From Paraburkholderia fungorum (lineage in GTDB: Bacteria; Pseudomonadota; Gammaproteobacteria; Burkholderiales; Burkholderiaceae), in contig NZ_MCAS01000010.1 in assembly GCF_003610895.1 (NCBI RefSeq), positions 62,001 through 126,000 of the forward strand: DNA of 64,000 nucleotides, written 5' to 3'. Below are positions 20,535-30,620 of this stretch, one piece after another; positions within the stretch are counted from its first letter, which is position 1; each line of letters opens with the position of its first letter. The position numbers were made by a program, and so were the translations under genes. The notes below the pieces were generated by a model that searched no databases, was not told the DNA's origin, and worked only from the letters and a program-made list of their open reading frames with translations.

Positions 20535-20651
20535 ATGTGGTATTTCAGTTGGCTTCTCGGCATTAGCGTGGCGTTGGCGTTCGGCATCATCAACGTGATG
20601 TGGCTGGAATCGCGCCGGCCGTTGGAAGCGGGTAAACAGAAAGCACGTTGA
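20535..20651 (+). CDS. cydX: Cytochrome bd small subunit CydX
   Basis: A 38-codon gene: MWYFSWLLGISVALAFGI begins a single transmembrane helix that continues to NVMWLE, then a basic tail (RRPLEAGKQKAR). This is the classic CydX/YbgT micro-protein, required for stability and activity of the CydAB complex. Strong AACAGGAG upstream, followed by a terminator that closes the cydPABX operon. Confidence 0.93.
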   Translation: MWYFSWLLGISVALAFGIINVMWLESRRPLEAGKQKAR

Positions 20652-20698
20652 TGTATCCCTTGCCCGCTGAGCGCCGTTAGACGCTAGCCGGTAAACGC

Positions 20699-20730
20699 AA
20701 AAGCGGCACCTTGATTCAAGGTGCCGCTTT
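20699..20730 (+). terminator. Terminator of cydPABX
   Basis: AAAGCGGCACCTTG (20700-20713) pairs with CAAGGTGCCGCTTT (20717-20730) around a short ATT loop, with CTATTTCT following. Long perfect stem. Confidence 0.88.
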
Positions 20731-20842
20731 CTATTTCTACGAAGCTAGACGCAATGCAGCGCCCGCCTGTTCTCATTGACCTACCGTGGCTTTCAAGCTG
20801 GGCGGAAAACTGAAATCAGCCCAGCTCGAAGCCTCGATGAGA

Positions 20843-22621
<1,779 letters not shown>

Positions 22622-22718
22622 TGACACCTCCAATCCTTGTCTCGTTGTCGACAGTCGTCGTTGAGTTTTCTAGCGATACGTTCTGACTATGCGAAGCTGG
22701 TTGCGGACTCTGTGGGGT

Positions 22719-25283
22719 TCAGTCCAAAGGCCAGGTTTCGCGGCTTACTGCTCTTACCGCCTGCGCCGATTCGAGCGCCAGGGCATCCTGGGCACGTTGA
22801 CGGCACAGCTGATAATCGAGGTTGCGCACACGCGCCTTGATGCCCGGCACCGACACCGGGTCCACCGAGAGCTCGGTCACGCCAAGGCCGACGAGCAGCG
22901 GCATGGCGAGCGGGTCGCCCGCCAGTGCGCCGCATACGCCGACCCATTTGCCATGCTTGTTCGCGCCCTGCACGGTCGCCGCGATCAGACGCAGCACCGC
23001 CGGATGCAAGCCGTCGGCCTGGGCCGCGAGATCGGCCTGGCAGCGGTCCATGGCGAGCGTGTATTGCGTCAGATCGTTGGTGCCGATCGACAGGAAATCC
23101 GCGTGTTGCGACAGTTGATCGGCGAGCAGCGCGGCCGACGGCACTTCGATCATCACGCCGACTTCGATCGGTTCGGTACGGCCCGATTCGCGGGCGAATT
23201 CGTCGATGCGTTTGCGGATGCGGATCAGCTCGCCCACATCGGTCACCATCGGCAGCAGGATGCGCACCGCGCCGAGCGGTTGCACCGCCAGCAGACCGCG
23301 CAACTGGTCGTCGAGCAGGTCCGGGCGCACCTGTGCGAGGCGGATGCCGCGCAGGCCGAGCGCCGGATTCGGTTCGGGCGGCAGCGTCAGGTAGTCGACT
23401 TCCTTGTCCGCGCCGACGTCCAGCGTGCGAATGATCGCGGTGCGGCCGCTCAATGCATCGACGATGGCCTGATAGCTCTGGCGATGTTCGTCGGTGGTCG
23501 GCGCCGCAGCGCGGTGAATGAACAGCAATTCGGTGCGCAGCAGACCCACGGAGTCCGCGCCGTTGTCGACGGCGGTTTGCGCATCCTCGAGCGTGGCGAT
23601 GTTCGCGGCGACTTCGATCGCGCGGCCATCGGAGGTGACCGCCGCCTGTTGCGACGTGCGGCGGTTCGCGTCGCGCACATCGGCGAGGCGGCTGCGCTCA
23701 AGACGCGCGCGTTCGACGTCGAGTTCGGTTGGAGCAAATTCGAGGCGGCCGGTTGTGGCATTCACCACGACCTGCGTGCCCTCGGGGATCGCGTGCAAGG
23801 CATCGCCGACTGCCACCAGCGCCGGAATACCGGCCTGGCGCGCCAGAATCGCCGCGTGCGAGGTCGCGCCGCCGCGGGCCATCACGAGCGCTGTGACGCG
23901 TGAGCGATCCAGCGAGGACAGATCCGACGGCGTGAACTCTTCAGCCGCCAGCACAGCTTCTTCCGGCAGCGTGCGTGCCGCGGCGTTTGTATAACCGAGC
24001 GCGCGCAACACGCGCTTTTCGATATCACGCAAATCGGCTGCACGTTCAGCGAGCAATGCGTCTTCGATCTTCGTCAGGATCGCGATCTGCGCACGGATCG
24101 CCTCGCGCCACGCAAAGCCTGCGCTCTTACCGAGACTGATCAGATCGCGCGCGGCGTCGACCAGCGTCGGATCTTCGAGCAGCACGCGATGCACCGCGAA
24201 AATTCCCGCTTCACCCACCGCGCCGCGTTGCGACGCATCGCGCACGGTGGTGCCGAGGTCGGCGTCGACCGTTGCAATCGCCTTGTCGAGCAGCCGGCTT
24301 TCAGCCGCCGACGTGCCGTTCGCCTTTTCCGGCGGATCGATATCCGCATCGTCCCAACGCACCATCTTGCCGACCGCGACGCCCGGCGACGCGCACACAC
24401 CCGCGAGCGTATTCGGCGCGAGCGTTTCGCCTGCCGCATGCGCAACGGCTTGCGGCGCCGGCGAGCTTTGACGTGCCGGCTTTTCTTCGACTTCGCCATG
24501 CGCTTCACGTGTCAATTCGTGGGCAATCGCTTCGATCGCGGCTTTGGCCTGCGGACCGACGCCGAGCAACTCGACAGTCGCCCCTTCGCCGGCACCAAGC
24601 CCAAGCAAACCCACCACGCTCTCGATCGCCGCTTTGCGCCCTTCGTAACGCACCTCGACGCGCGCATCGAAACCCCGCGCCGCTTCACGAGCACGCGCCG
24701 CCGGCCGCGCATGCAAACCGCCTGCGTGAATCAGCGTGACTTGCTGACGGGCCTCTTCGGTCACGTTGGTGGCGCTCGCCTGGCGCGAGGCCTGCGCCGC
24801 TTCGCCGCCGCGAGCGCGCAGCACCAGCAACGGCGTCTCGCCGGCCTTCAGCATGCCGCCCTGCACACGCTCGACAATCTCGAACGCATCCGAGTTGGCA
24901 ATCGCGATCACGGAGACGAGACTCGGCGCGTTCAGCGCGACCCGGTCCTGATCGAATTCGATCAGCACTTCACCCGTGCGTACCTGTGCGCCTTGCGCGA
25001 TCATCGGCGCGAAACCCTGGCCATTCAGTTCAACCGTGTCGATGCCGATGTGCAGCAGAATCTCCACGCCTTCGGCCGTCGCGAGCGTGACCGCGTGGCC
25101 GGTGCGCGCGAGATGGGTGACGGTGCCGTCGCACGGCGCGACGAGCCGCCCCTCGAGCGGATCGACGCCGATACCGTCGCCGAACATGCCGCCCGAGAAC
25201 ACAGGGTCGGGCACATTCGCCAAGGGCACGACCGGACCGGTCATCGGTGCGACCAAAACAATATGGCCTTCAGAATGGCTCAT
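22719..25283 (-). CDS. Fused PTS EIIA(Glc-type)-HPr-Enzyme I
   Basis: 854-residue multiphosphoryl transfer protein. EIIA of the glucose family occupies residues 1-155 (active His78 in ILLHIGID, His63 nearby), HPr about 180-262 (phospho-His191 in GGLHARPAA), and Enzyme I from about 290 (phospho-His476 in GGATSHAAILARQ; PEP site in IRTLDVGADKEVDY and EVGVMIEVPSAAL; LSIGTNDLTQYTLAMDR). It carries the phosphoryl group from PEP all the way to the EIIB of NagE, making the GlcNAc system independent of the general PTS encoded at 52.9-55.2 kb. Start MSHSEGHIVL at 25283 chosen over a longer frame. 38 bases downstream of the deaminase gene. Confidence 0.93.
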   Translation of the reverse strand: MSHSEGHIVLVAPMTGPVVPLANVPDPVFSGGMFGDGIGVDPLEGRLVAPCDGTVTHLARTGHAVTLATAEGVEILLHIGIDTVELNGQGFAPMIAQGAQVRTGEVLIEFDQDRVALNAPSLVSVIAIANSDAFEIVERVQGGMLKAGETPLLVLRARGGEAAQASRQASATNVTEEARQQVTLIHAGGLHARPAARAREAARGFDARVEVRYEGRKAAIESVVGLLGLGAGEGATVELLGVGPQAKAAIEAIAHELTREAHGEVEEKPARQSSPAPQAVAHAAGETLAPNTLAGVCASPGVAVGKMVRWDDADIDPPEKANGTSAAESRLLDKAIATVDADLGTTVRDASQRGAVGEAGIFAVHRVLLEDPTLVDAARDLISLGKSAGFAWREAIRAQIAILTKIEDALLAERAADLRDIEKRVLRALGYTNAAARTLPEEAVLAAEEFTPSDLSSLDRSRVTALVMARGGATSHAAILARQAGIPALVAVGDALHAIPEGTQVVVNATTGRLEFAPTELDVERARLERSRLADVRDANRRTSQQAAVTSDGRAIEVAANIATLEDAQTAVDNGADSVGLLRTELLFIHRAAAPTTDEHRQSYQAIVDALSGRTAIIRTLDVGADKEVDYLTLPPEPNPALGLRGIRLAQVRPDLLDDQLRGLLAVQPLGAVRILLPMVTDVGELIRIRKRIDEFARESGRTEPIEVGVMIEVPSAALLADQLSQHADFLSIGTNDLTQYTLAMDRCQADLAAQADGLHPAVLRLIAATVQGANKHGKWVGVCGALAGDPLAMPLLVGLGVTELSVDPVSVPGIKARVRNLDYQLCRQRAQDALALESAQAVRAVSRETWPLD

Positions 25284-25321
25284 CAAGCGGGACTCCTCGA
25301 CACGTCGCATCTGATTTCTCG

Positions 25322-26338
25322 TCAGTGAGTTTCGGTGACTTTGTTGAGATGGCGCGGCGCGTCAGGATTGCGCCCGCGAGCGGCGGCAAGGCCGGCGGCC
25401 ATCACATAAAAGGACAGGATCGCGGCGATCGGATCGAGCGCCGCATGATCGGTAGTGGCAAGCGGTAGCGTGGCTTCGGGCACGTCGTCCGGCGCGGCGA
25501 GCAATACGCGGGCGCCGCGCGCCTGCATGTCGCGCGCGAGTTGCAGCAGACCGGCCTGTTCGGGGCCACGCGGTGCGAAGACCAGCAGCGGATAGTCGCG
25601 GTCGATCAACTCCATCGGACCATGCCGCACTTCCGCGCTCGAAAACGCTTCGGCCTGAATGCCGGAGGTTTCCTTCAGTTTCAGCGCGGCTTCCTGCGCG
25701 ATCGCGAGACCCAGACCGCGGCCGATCACGATCATGCGTTCGATGCCGCGCAGTTCGTCCACCGCTTTCGACCAGTCGAGTTTGCCCGCGTGCTGGAGCG
25801 CTGCGGGCAGTGTGTTCAACGCGCCGAGCAGCGCGTCGTCCTTTTGCCAGTGAGCGACCAGTTGCGCGGAGATCGACAGCATGGCGATGTAGCTCTTGGT
25901 CGCCGCGACGCTCAGTTCGGGGCCGGCCACGAGCGGCAGGTGAAACTCGCAGGCGTCGGCCAACGGCGAGTTCGGCGCATTCACGGCAGCAACCGTCAAC
26001 GCACCGGCCTTGCGCAACGCTTCCATCGTACCGACCAGATCCGGGCTCTTGCCTGATTGCGAGAACGCCAGCGCGAGCTGATCACGCACTTGCAGCGGCG
26101 CTTGCTGGAGCGTCGCGACCGACATCGGCAGCGAGGCGACCGGCACGCCGAGGCGGCTCATCGTCAGGCTTGCGAAGTAACTCGCCGCATGGTCCGAGCT
26201 GCCGCGCGCGACCGTCAGTGCGACATGGCGCGGCTGCTGGGCGAGCTTCGCCGCCAGCGCCTCGACGCGCGATGGTTCCGCGAGTTGCGCGGCGACCGTT
26301 TCAGCGGACGCCAGCGCCTCTTTAAGCATATTCGACAA
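25322..26338 (-). CDS. SIS-type glucosamine-6-phosphate deaminase (NagB-II)
   Basis: 338-residue protein with two SIS (sugar isomerase) domains (about 20-165 and 185-320), resembling the isomerase half of GlmS: VARGSSDHAASYFASL, SQSGKSPDLV, and ETSGIQAEAFSSAEVRHGPMELID. Without a glutaminase domain and beside nagA it is best called the NagB-II (AgaS/GlmS-derived) deaminase converting GlcN-6-P to fructose-6-P and ammonia. Its start overlaps the end of nagA by 17 bases, so the two are translationally coupled. Confidence 0.88.
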   Translation of the reverse strand: MSNMLKEALASAETVAAQLAEPSRVEALAAKLAQQPRHVALTVARGSSDHAASYFASLTMSRLGVPVASLPMSVATLQQAPLQVRDQLALAFSQSGKSPDLVGTMEALRKAGALTVAAVNAPNSPLADACEFHLPLVAGPELSVAATKSYIAMLSISAQLVAHWQKDDALLGALNTLPAALQHAGKLDWSKAVDELRGIERMIVIGRGLGLAIAQEAALKLKETSGIQAEAFSSAEVRHGPMELIDRDYPLLVFAPRGPEQAGLLQLARDMQARGARVLLAAPDDVPEATLPLATTDHAALDPIAAILSFYVMAAGLAAARGRNPDAPRHLNKVTETH

Positions 26339-27425
26339 TTGATTCTCCTTCGACGTATGTCGCGGTCAACGCCAGTTCACGATCGAACACGACCACATCG
26401 GCCCACGCGCCGCGAGCGATGCGGCCGCGGTCTTCGATGCCTAGGTAGTCGGCGGCGTAGCGTGACAGACGGTTTGAAACATCGGCGATCGGCAAGCCGA
26501 TCGAGACGAGATTGCGCAGCGCCTGATCCATCGTCAGGGTGCTGCCGGCGAGCGTGCCGTCGGCGAGACGCACACCGCCGAGGCACTTCGTCACATGCTG
26601 GCTGCCGAGGCGGTATTCGCCGTCGGGCATGCCGGTCGCCGAGGTGCTGTCCGTCACCACGTAGAGGCGCGGAATCGCGCGCAACGCGGCGCGGATCGCG
26701 CCCGGATGAACGTGCAGCAGGTCGGGAATGATTTCGGCGAATTCGGCGTGCGCAAGCGCGGCGCCGACAAGGCCAGGATTGCGGTGATGCAGCGGCGACA
26801 TCGCGTTGAACAGATGCGTGAAACCGCACGCGCCGTGCTTGAGCGCGGCGACGGCGTCATCGTAGGTGCCGAGCGAATGGCCGAGCTGCACGCGCACGCC
26901 ACGCGCCGCCATTTCGGAGATGATCTCCATATGGCCGGCGATTTCCGGCGCCAGCGTGACCACACGAATCGGCGCGATCGACAGATACTTCAGCACTTCG
27001 TCCATCACCGCCGATACGGCGGCGTCCGGCTGCGCGCCGAGCTTGCCCGGGTTGATATACGGACCTTCCAGATGGACGCCGAGCACGCGCGCGCCGCCCG
27101 GTGTGCGAATCCGCGCGTTGTTGCCGAGCCCAGCGACGACATTCATCAGCTCGTCGCGCGGCGCCGTCATCGTGGTGGCGAGCAGACTGGTCGTGCCGTA
27201 ACGCGCATGCGTGCGAGTGATGGTTTCGATCGCGTCGCCGCCTTCCATCACGTCGGACCCGCCGCCCCCGTGCACGTGCAGATCGATGAAGCCAGGCAGG
27301 ATGTAGGGCGCGTCGTTCTTCGCCGGATCGGCACGTTCGCCGGTCAGCGCCGTGATGCGGCCGTTTTCGTATTCGAGCGTGCCGTGAATCCACCCATCGG
27401 TGGTGAGTATGTTTCCGGTCAGCAT
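26322..27425 (-). CDS. nagA: N-acetylglucosamine-6-phosphate deacetylase
   Basis: 367-residue amidohydrolase that deacetylates GlcNAc-6-P, the first intracellular step after PTS uptake. Metal and substrate motifs are present: GFIDLHVHGGGG, the Glu of VHLEGPYIN, His in VQLGHSLGTYDDAV, FTHLFNAMSPLHHRNPGL, and the catalytic Asp in VVTDSTSATGM. ATG at 27425 (MLTGNILTTDG) fits the family; the upstream extension of the frame is not conserved-looking. 111 bases after the GntR regulator gene. Confidence 0.96.
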   Translation of the reverse strand: MLTGNILTTDGWIHGTLEYENGRITALTGERADPAKNDAPYILPGFIDLHVHGGGGSDVMEGGDAIETITRTHARYGTTSLLATTMTAPRDELMNVVAGLGNNARIRTPGGARVLGVHLEGPYINPGKLGAQPDAAVSAVMDEVLKYLSIAPIRVVTLAPEIAGHMEIISEMAARGVRVQLGHSLGTYDDAVAALKHGACGFTHLFNAMSPLHHRNPGLVGAALAHAEFAEIIPDLLHVHPGAIRAALRAIPRLYVVTDSTSATGMPDGEYRLGSQHVTKCLGGVRLADGTLAGSTLTMDQALRNLVSIGLPIADVSNRLSRYAADYLGIEDRGRIARGAWADVVVFDRELALTATYVEGESIVEYA

Positions 27426-27536
27426 GAGTCTCTCTGGTGAGGCGTAATGCGGGGTGCGGCTGAAATACGCTCGATGGCGCCGCACGTGACAGCGAGCTGC
27501 GCGGCCTCGCTCAGGTGCGCCAGGCGGGCACATCGA

Positions 27537-28271
27537 TCAGGTGCGCAATTCAGCGACAAAGTCGTAGTAATCGTCGCGGCAATAGGTGTCGGTCAGTTCG
27601 ATCGCACGCTGGTCCGCGCTATACCCGATACGGGTAATGACCAGCAGCGCCGAGCGCGGTTCGATATCCATCAACGAGGCAATCTCGCTCGAAGCGTTGA
27701 CCGCGCGAAAGTGCTGCAAGGCGCGCACGACAGCAGCGCCGCGTTGTTCGAGATAGCTGTAAAGCGACACGCCGATGGCCTGCGGATCGGGCACGATCGC
27801 CGCGGGCAGCGCCGAATGCTCAACCGCCATGACGATGCCGTCCGCGCGCCGCAGGCGCCGCAGGCTCGCCACCGCCGCGCCGGGCGACAGACCGAGGTGC
27901 ACCAGTTCATCACGGTTGGCGGCGCGGATATCGCGCTCGAGCCACACCGAATCTGGCCGGAAGCCGCGTTGCTGCATCTTCTTCGTGAAACCGGTGAGCC
28001 GCGACAGCGGGTCCTCCACACGCGGCGTAATGAAGCTGCCCGCGCCACGCGCGCGCCGGATCAAGCCTTGTTCAACCAGCAGCTCGATCGCCTTGCGCGC
28101 GGTGATGCGCGACACGCCGATCGCATCGGACAGCGTGCGCTCCGAAGGCAGCGCTTCACCCGCCGACCACACGCCGCAGTGGATCGCCGTCGCCAGATTG
28201 CGCGCGAGCTGCAGATAGAGCGGCGTGACGTTGCGAGCGTCAGGCATCAGTGCGGACCAGCGAGTTTCCAT
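27537..28271 (-). CDS. nagR: GntR/HutC-family regulator of the nag operon
   Basis: 244-residue transcription factor. The N-terminal winged helix (about 15-80: PLYLQLARNLATAIHCGVWSAGEALPSERTLSDAIGVSRITARKAIELL) is followed by a UTRA effector domain (about 95-240), the HutC subclass that includes NagR/DasR/YvoA sensing amino sugar phosphates. It is first in the nag operon and its promoter overlaps a dyad operator, so autoregulation with GlcN-6-P or GlcNAc-6-P as inducer is likely but inferred. The symbol is by analogy. Confidence 0.85.
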   Translation of the reverse strand: METRWSALMPDARNVTPLYLQLARNLATAIHCGVWSAGEALPSERTLSDAIGVSRITARKAIELLVEQGLIRRARGAGSFITPRVEDPLSRLTGFTKKMQQRGFRPDSVWLERDIRAANRDELVHLGLSPGAAVASLRRLRRADGIVMAVEHSALPAAIVPDPQAIGVSLYSYLEQRGAAVVRALQHFRAVNASSEIASLMDIEPRSALLVITRIGYSADQRAIELTDTYCRDDYYDFVAELRT

Positions 28272-28321
28272 GGGGCTCCGGCGGTCGTCTCGAAGAATGC
28301 GGCCTACGAAAATGAGAGCCC

Positions 28322-28349
28322 ATTATATAACCAACATAATACCAGTCAA
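28322..28349 (-). promoter_or_regulatory. Promoter of the nag operon
   Basis: Reading the minus strand: TTGACT (28349-28344), a 16-base spacer, TATAAT (28327-28322). This near-perfect sigma-70 promoter lies 51 bases before the start codon of the GntR gene, in a 313-base gap that holds no other gene. Confidence 0.8.
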
Positions 28350-28371
28350 TCAACTGGTCTCATGCTGGTAT
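28339..28371. promoter_or_regulatory. Putative GntR/NagR operator
   Basis: ACCAGT (28341-28346) and ACTGGT (28353-28358) form an exact inverted repeat with a 6-base spacer, and a third half-site GCTGGT follows at 28364-28369. ATACCAG (28339-28345) also mirrors CTGGTAT (28365-28371). The ACTGGT/ACCAGT half-sites resemble those of DasR/NagR-type HutC regulators, and the dyad covers the -35 of the nag promoter, a repressor position. Confidence 0.7.
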
Positions 28372-28584
28372 AGTTTTCCGGAAAGCCTTGCTGGGTAAGC
28401 GTTAGAAGGGAGTTTGGGTGCTGCGAAGGGCCGTTTACAGGGATCGGGATTTACCCGTATTGGAGATACCGGACGGCGTCAGGGCGGTCCACATGGGCTC
28501 TATCGGGTCAATGGGATACGCAGAAATCGATACCTTTCTGATACCACTTTGAGGTGCCCTCGAGCCACGCGCTTTTTTAATGAG

Positions 28585-29568
28585 ATGTCATCCAATATAG
28601 TGCTGGATGGAAAGCCACAAAAATTCCCCGGGGAGCAGCATTTGACAGATTCCGAGGCGCTGCGGCGCGCTCAGGCCGTCCGGCATTTCAACCGCTTCTA
28701 TACTCAGCACATCGGCGCGCTGCATGAGCATTTGGCAAAGAGCGCCTTCTCGCTGACAGAAGTACGCGTTCTGCATGAACTGTCTCGCGAGCGCGCGCAG
28801 ACGGCTTCGGTGCTCGGGCGCAATCTCGGCCTCGACAGCGGTTACCTCAGCCGCCTCCTGACCAGCTTCGAACGACGCAATCTGATTACGCGGCGCCCGT
28901 CCGACACGGACGCTCGCCAGTCGCTGATCGCGCTCACCGACCACGGTCACGCGGCCTACGCGCCGCTCGATACCGCGGCGATCGAAGAAGTATCGGCACT
29001 GCTGAACAGCTTGACGGCGCTCTCCCAGGATCAACTGATTACCGCGATGAAGGTGATCGAGCGGCTGCTCGGCAGCAAGCCGAAGCACGAACTCGTGATC
29101 CTCCGGCAGCCCCGCGCCGGCGACTGCAGCTGGCTCGTGCATCGGCAGGCGCAGTGGTTCAGCGCGCAATACGGTTGGGATCAATCGTTCGAGGGCTTGC
29201 TCTCGCGCATCGTCGCCGATTACACGCAACGCCGCGATTCTGTGCGCGAAATGTGCTGGGTCGCCGATCAGGACGGCATGGTGGTCGGCTCGGCGTGCAT
29301 CGTCGGAATCTCGGCGACGGTGGCGGGTGTGCGGCTCTTGTGGGTCGAACCGGACGTGCAGCGTCTTGGTATCGGCACGCAATTAATGAGCGAATGCATG
29401 CGGTTCGCCCGGCGCGCGGGGTACACCAAACTCACGCTGACCACGGCCAGCATCCTTGAAGAACCGAGGCGGCTATGCGAGCGCGCCGGCTTCCAGCTTG
29501 CCTGCACGACGGCTGAGCGCCGTTTCGGCAAGGATCTGGTGATCGAGCGATGGGAGTTGGATCTGTAG
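28585..29568 (+). CDS. MarR-GNAT bifunctional regulator/acetyltransferase
   Basis: 327-residue fusion. Residues about 20-165 are a MarR winged-helix domain (FNRFYTQHIGALHEHLAKSAFSLTEVRVLHELSRE; GLDSGYLSRLLTSFERRNLITRRPSDTDARQSLIALT). Residues about 172-325 are a GNAT acetyltransferase (WVEPDVQRLGIGTQLMSECMRFARRAG carries the acetyl-CoA loop, here QRLGIGTQL). Such fusions are usually DNA-binding regulators whose GNAT half acetylates or senses a small molecule; neither ligand nor target is known here. ATG 28585 is used, but a TTG near 28643 with GGGGAG upstream is an alternative start. Divergent from the nag operon. Confidence 0.87.
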   Translation: MSSNIVLDGKPQKFPGEQHLTDSEALRRAQAVRHFNRFYTQHIGALHEHLAKSAFSLTEVRVLHELSRERAQTASVLGRNLGLDSGYLSRLLTSFERRNLITRRPSDTDARQSLIALTDHGHAAYAPLDTAAIEEVSALLNSLTALSQDQLITAMKVIERLLGSKPKHELVILRQPRAGDCSWLVHRQAQWFSAQYGWDQSFEGLLSRIVADYTQRRDSVREMCWVADQDGMVVGSACIVGISATVAGVRLLWVEPDVQRLGIGTQLMSECMRFARRAGYTKLTLTTASILEEPRRLCERAGFQLACTTAERRFGKDLVIERWELDL

Positions 29569-29597
29569 CCTCGCCGGCCTATGCGCGACACAAAAAA

Positions 29598-29624
29598 ACG
29601 CCACGGTTTTTGCGACCGTGGCGT
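29598..29624. terminator. Bidirectional terminator MarR-GNAT / metQ
   Basis: ACGCCACGGT (29598-29607) pairs with ACCGTGGCGT (29615-29624). A residues precede it and T residues follow, so it works on both strands between convergent genes. Confidence 0.92.
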
Positions 29625-29657
29625 TTTTGTTTTCCAGCGTAGGCTGAAGGCTGCCGC

Positions 29658-30470
29658 TTAGAACGACGGCACCACCGAACCCTTGAACTGCGTCTTGATG
29701 AACTGACGCACGTCTTCCGACTGGTACGCCGCGACCAGCTTCTTGACCCACGGCTTGTCCTTGTCCTGCGCGCGCACGGCGATCAGGTTCGCGTACGGGC
29801 TGCGGATGTCTTCGAGCGCGATCGCGTCTTTGGTCGGCTGCAGACCGGCTGCCAGCGCGAAGTTCGTGTTGATCGCGGCAGCGTCGACATCCGACAGCGA
29901 GCGCGGCAGTTGTGCCGCGTCGAGCTCAACCAGCTTGATCTTCTTCGGATTCTCAGCGACGTCGAGCGGCGTGGCGTTATTGCCGTTCGTACCCGCGCCT
30001 GCCTTCAGCTTGATCACGCCTTGCGCCTGCAACAGCAGCAGCGCGCGGTTCTCATTCGACGGATCGTTCGGCACCGCGATCTTCGCGCCTTGCGCCAGAT
30101 CCTTCAGCGATTTCAGCTTCTTCGAATAGATGCCGAGCGGCGAAATGTACGTGAGGCCGGCATTGACGATCTTGTAGCCGCGCTGTTTGACCTGGCTGTC
30201 GAGGTACGGCTGGTGCTGGAAGCTGTTGGCGTCCAGATCGCCTGCGTCGAGCGCGGCGTTCGGCTGCACGTAGTCGTTGAATTCGACGACCTTCACGTTC
30301 AGGCCTTCGCGCTTCGCCACTTTCGTGACCACTTCCCAGATTTGCGCATCCGGACCGCCAATGGTGCCGACCTTGATGACCTTGTCGTCAGCGTGTGCGC
30401 CGAGGCTGGTGACGATCGCCGCACCGGCGACCACGGCCGAGAGGGCTTTGAGGATGTTTCTGCGCTGCAT
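29658..30470 (-). CDS. metQ: MetQ/NlpA-family methionine-binding protein
   Basis: 270-residue periplasmic solute-binding protein with an N-terminal signal (residues 1-27, ending LGAHA). The MetQ/NlpA pattern is clear: KVIKVGTIGGPDAQIWEVVTKVA, VEFNDYVQPNAALDAGDLDANSFQHQPYLD, IAVPNDPSNENRALLLLQAQGVIKL. It lacks a lipobox Cys. In this family it would deliver D/L-methionine to the MetNI ABC transporter, but no ATPase or permease gene is adjacent on either side, so it may be an extra binding protein for a transporter elsewhere. Confidence 0.9.
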   Translation of the reverse strand: MQRRNILKALSAVVAGAAIVTSLGAHADDKVIKVGTIGGPDAQIWEVVTKVAKREGLNVKVVEFNDYVQPNAALDAGDLDANSFQHQPYLDSQVKQRGYKIVNAGLTYISPLGIYSKKLKSLKDLAQGAKIAVPNDPSNENRALLLLQAQGVIKLKAGAGTNGNNATPLDVAENPKKIKLVELDAAQLPRSLSDVDAAAINTNFALAAGLQPTKDAIALEDIRSPYANLIAVRAQDKDKPWVKKLVAAYQSEDVRQFIKTQFKGSVVPSF

Positions 30471-30620
30471 GTGATTCTCGCTTTTTCTGATCGATGTCAG
30501 ATTCGGGTGGAAGCCGGCGGCAGCGCTGCTGCGCTGATGTGCTCCGGCAGTGCACCGCCAACTGGACCGTAAATGGTCTCATATGCCCGGCGAGATGGGA
30601 AATATCACGATCGCATATCC

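Noticed and set aside
24189..25328. 379-aa open frame antisense to the EIIA-HPr-EI gene
   Set aside because: No ribosome binding site or domain; the opposite strand encodes an unmistakable PTS protein.
30471..30620. SAM riboswitch upstream of metQ
   Set aside because: No recognisable conserved core or pairing pattern of known SAM riboswitches in this 150-base gap.
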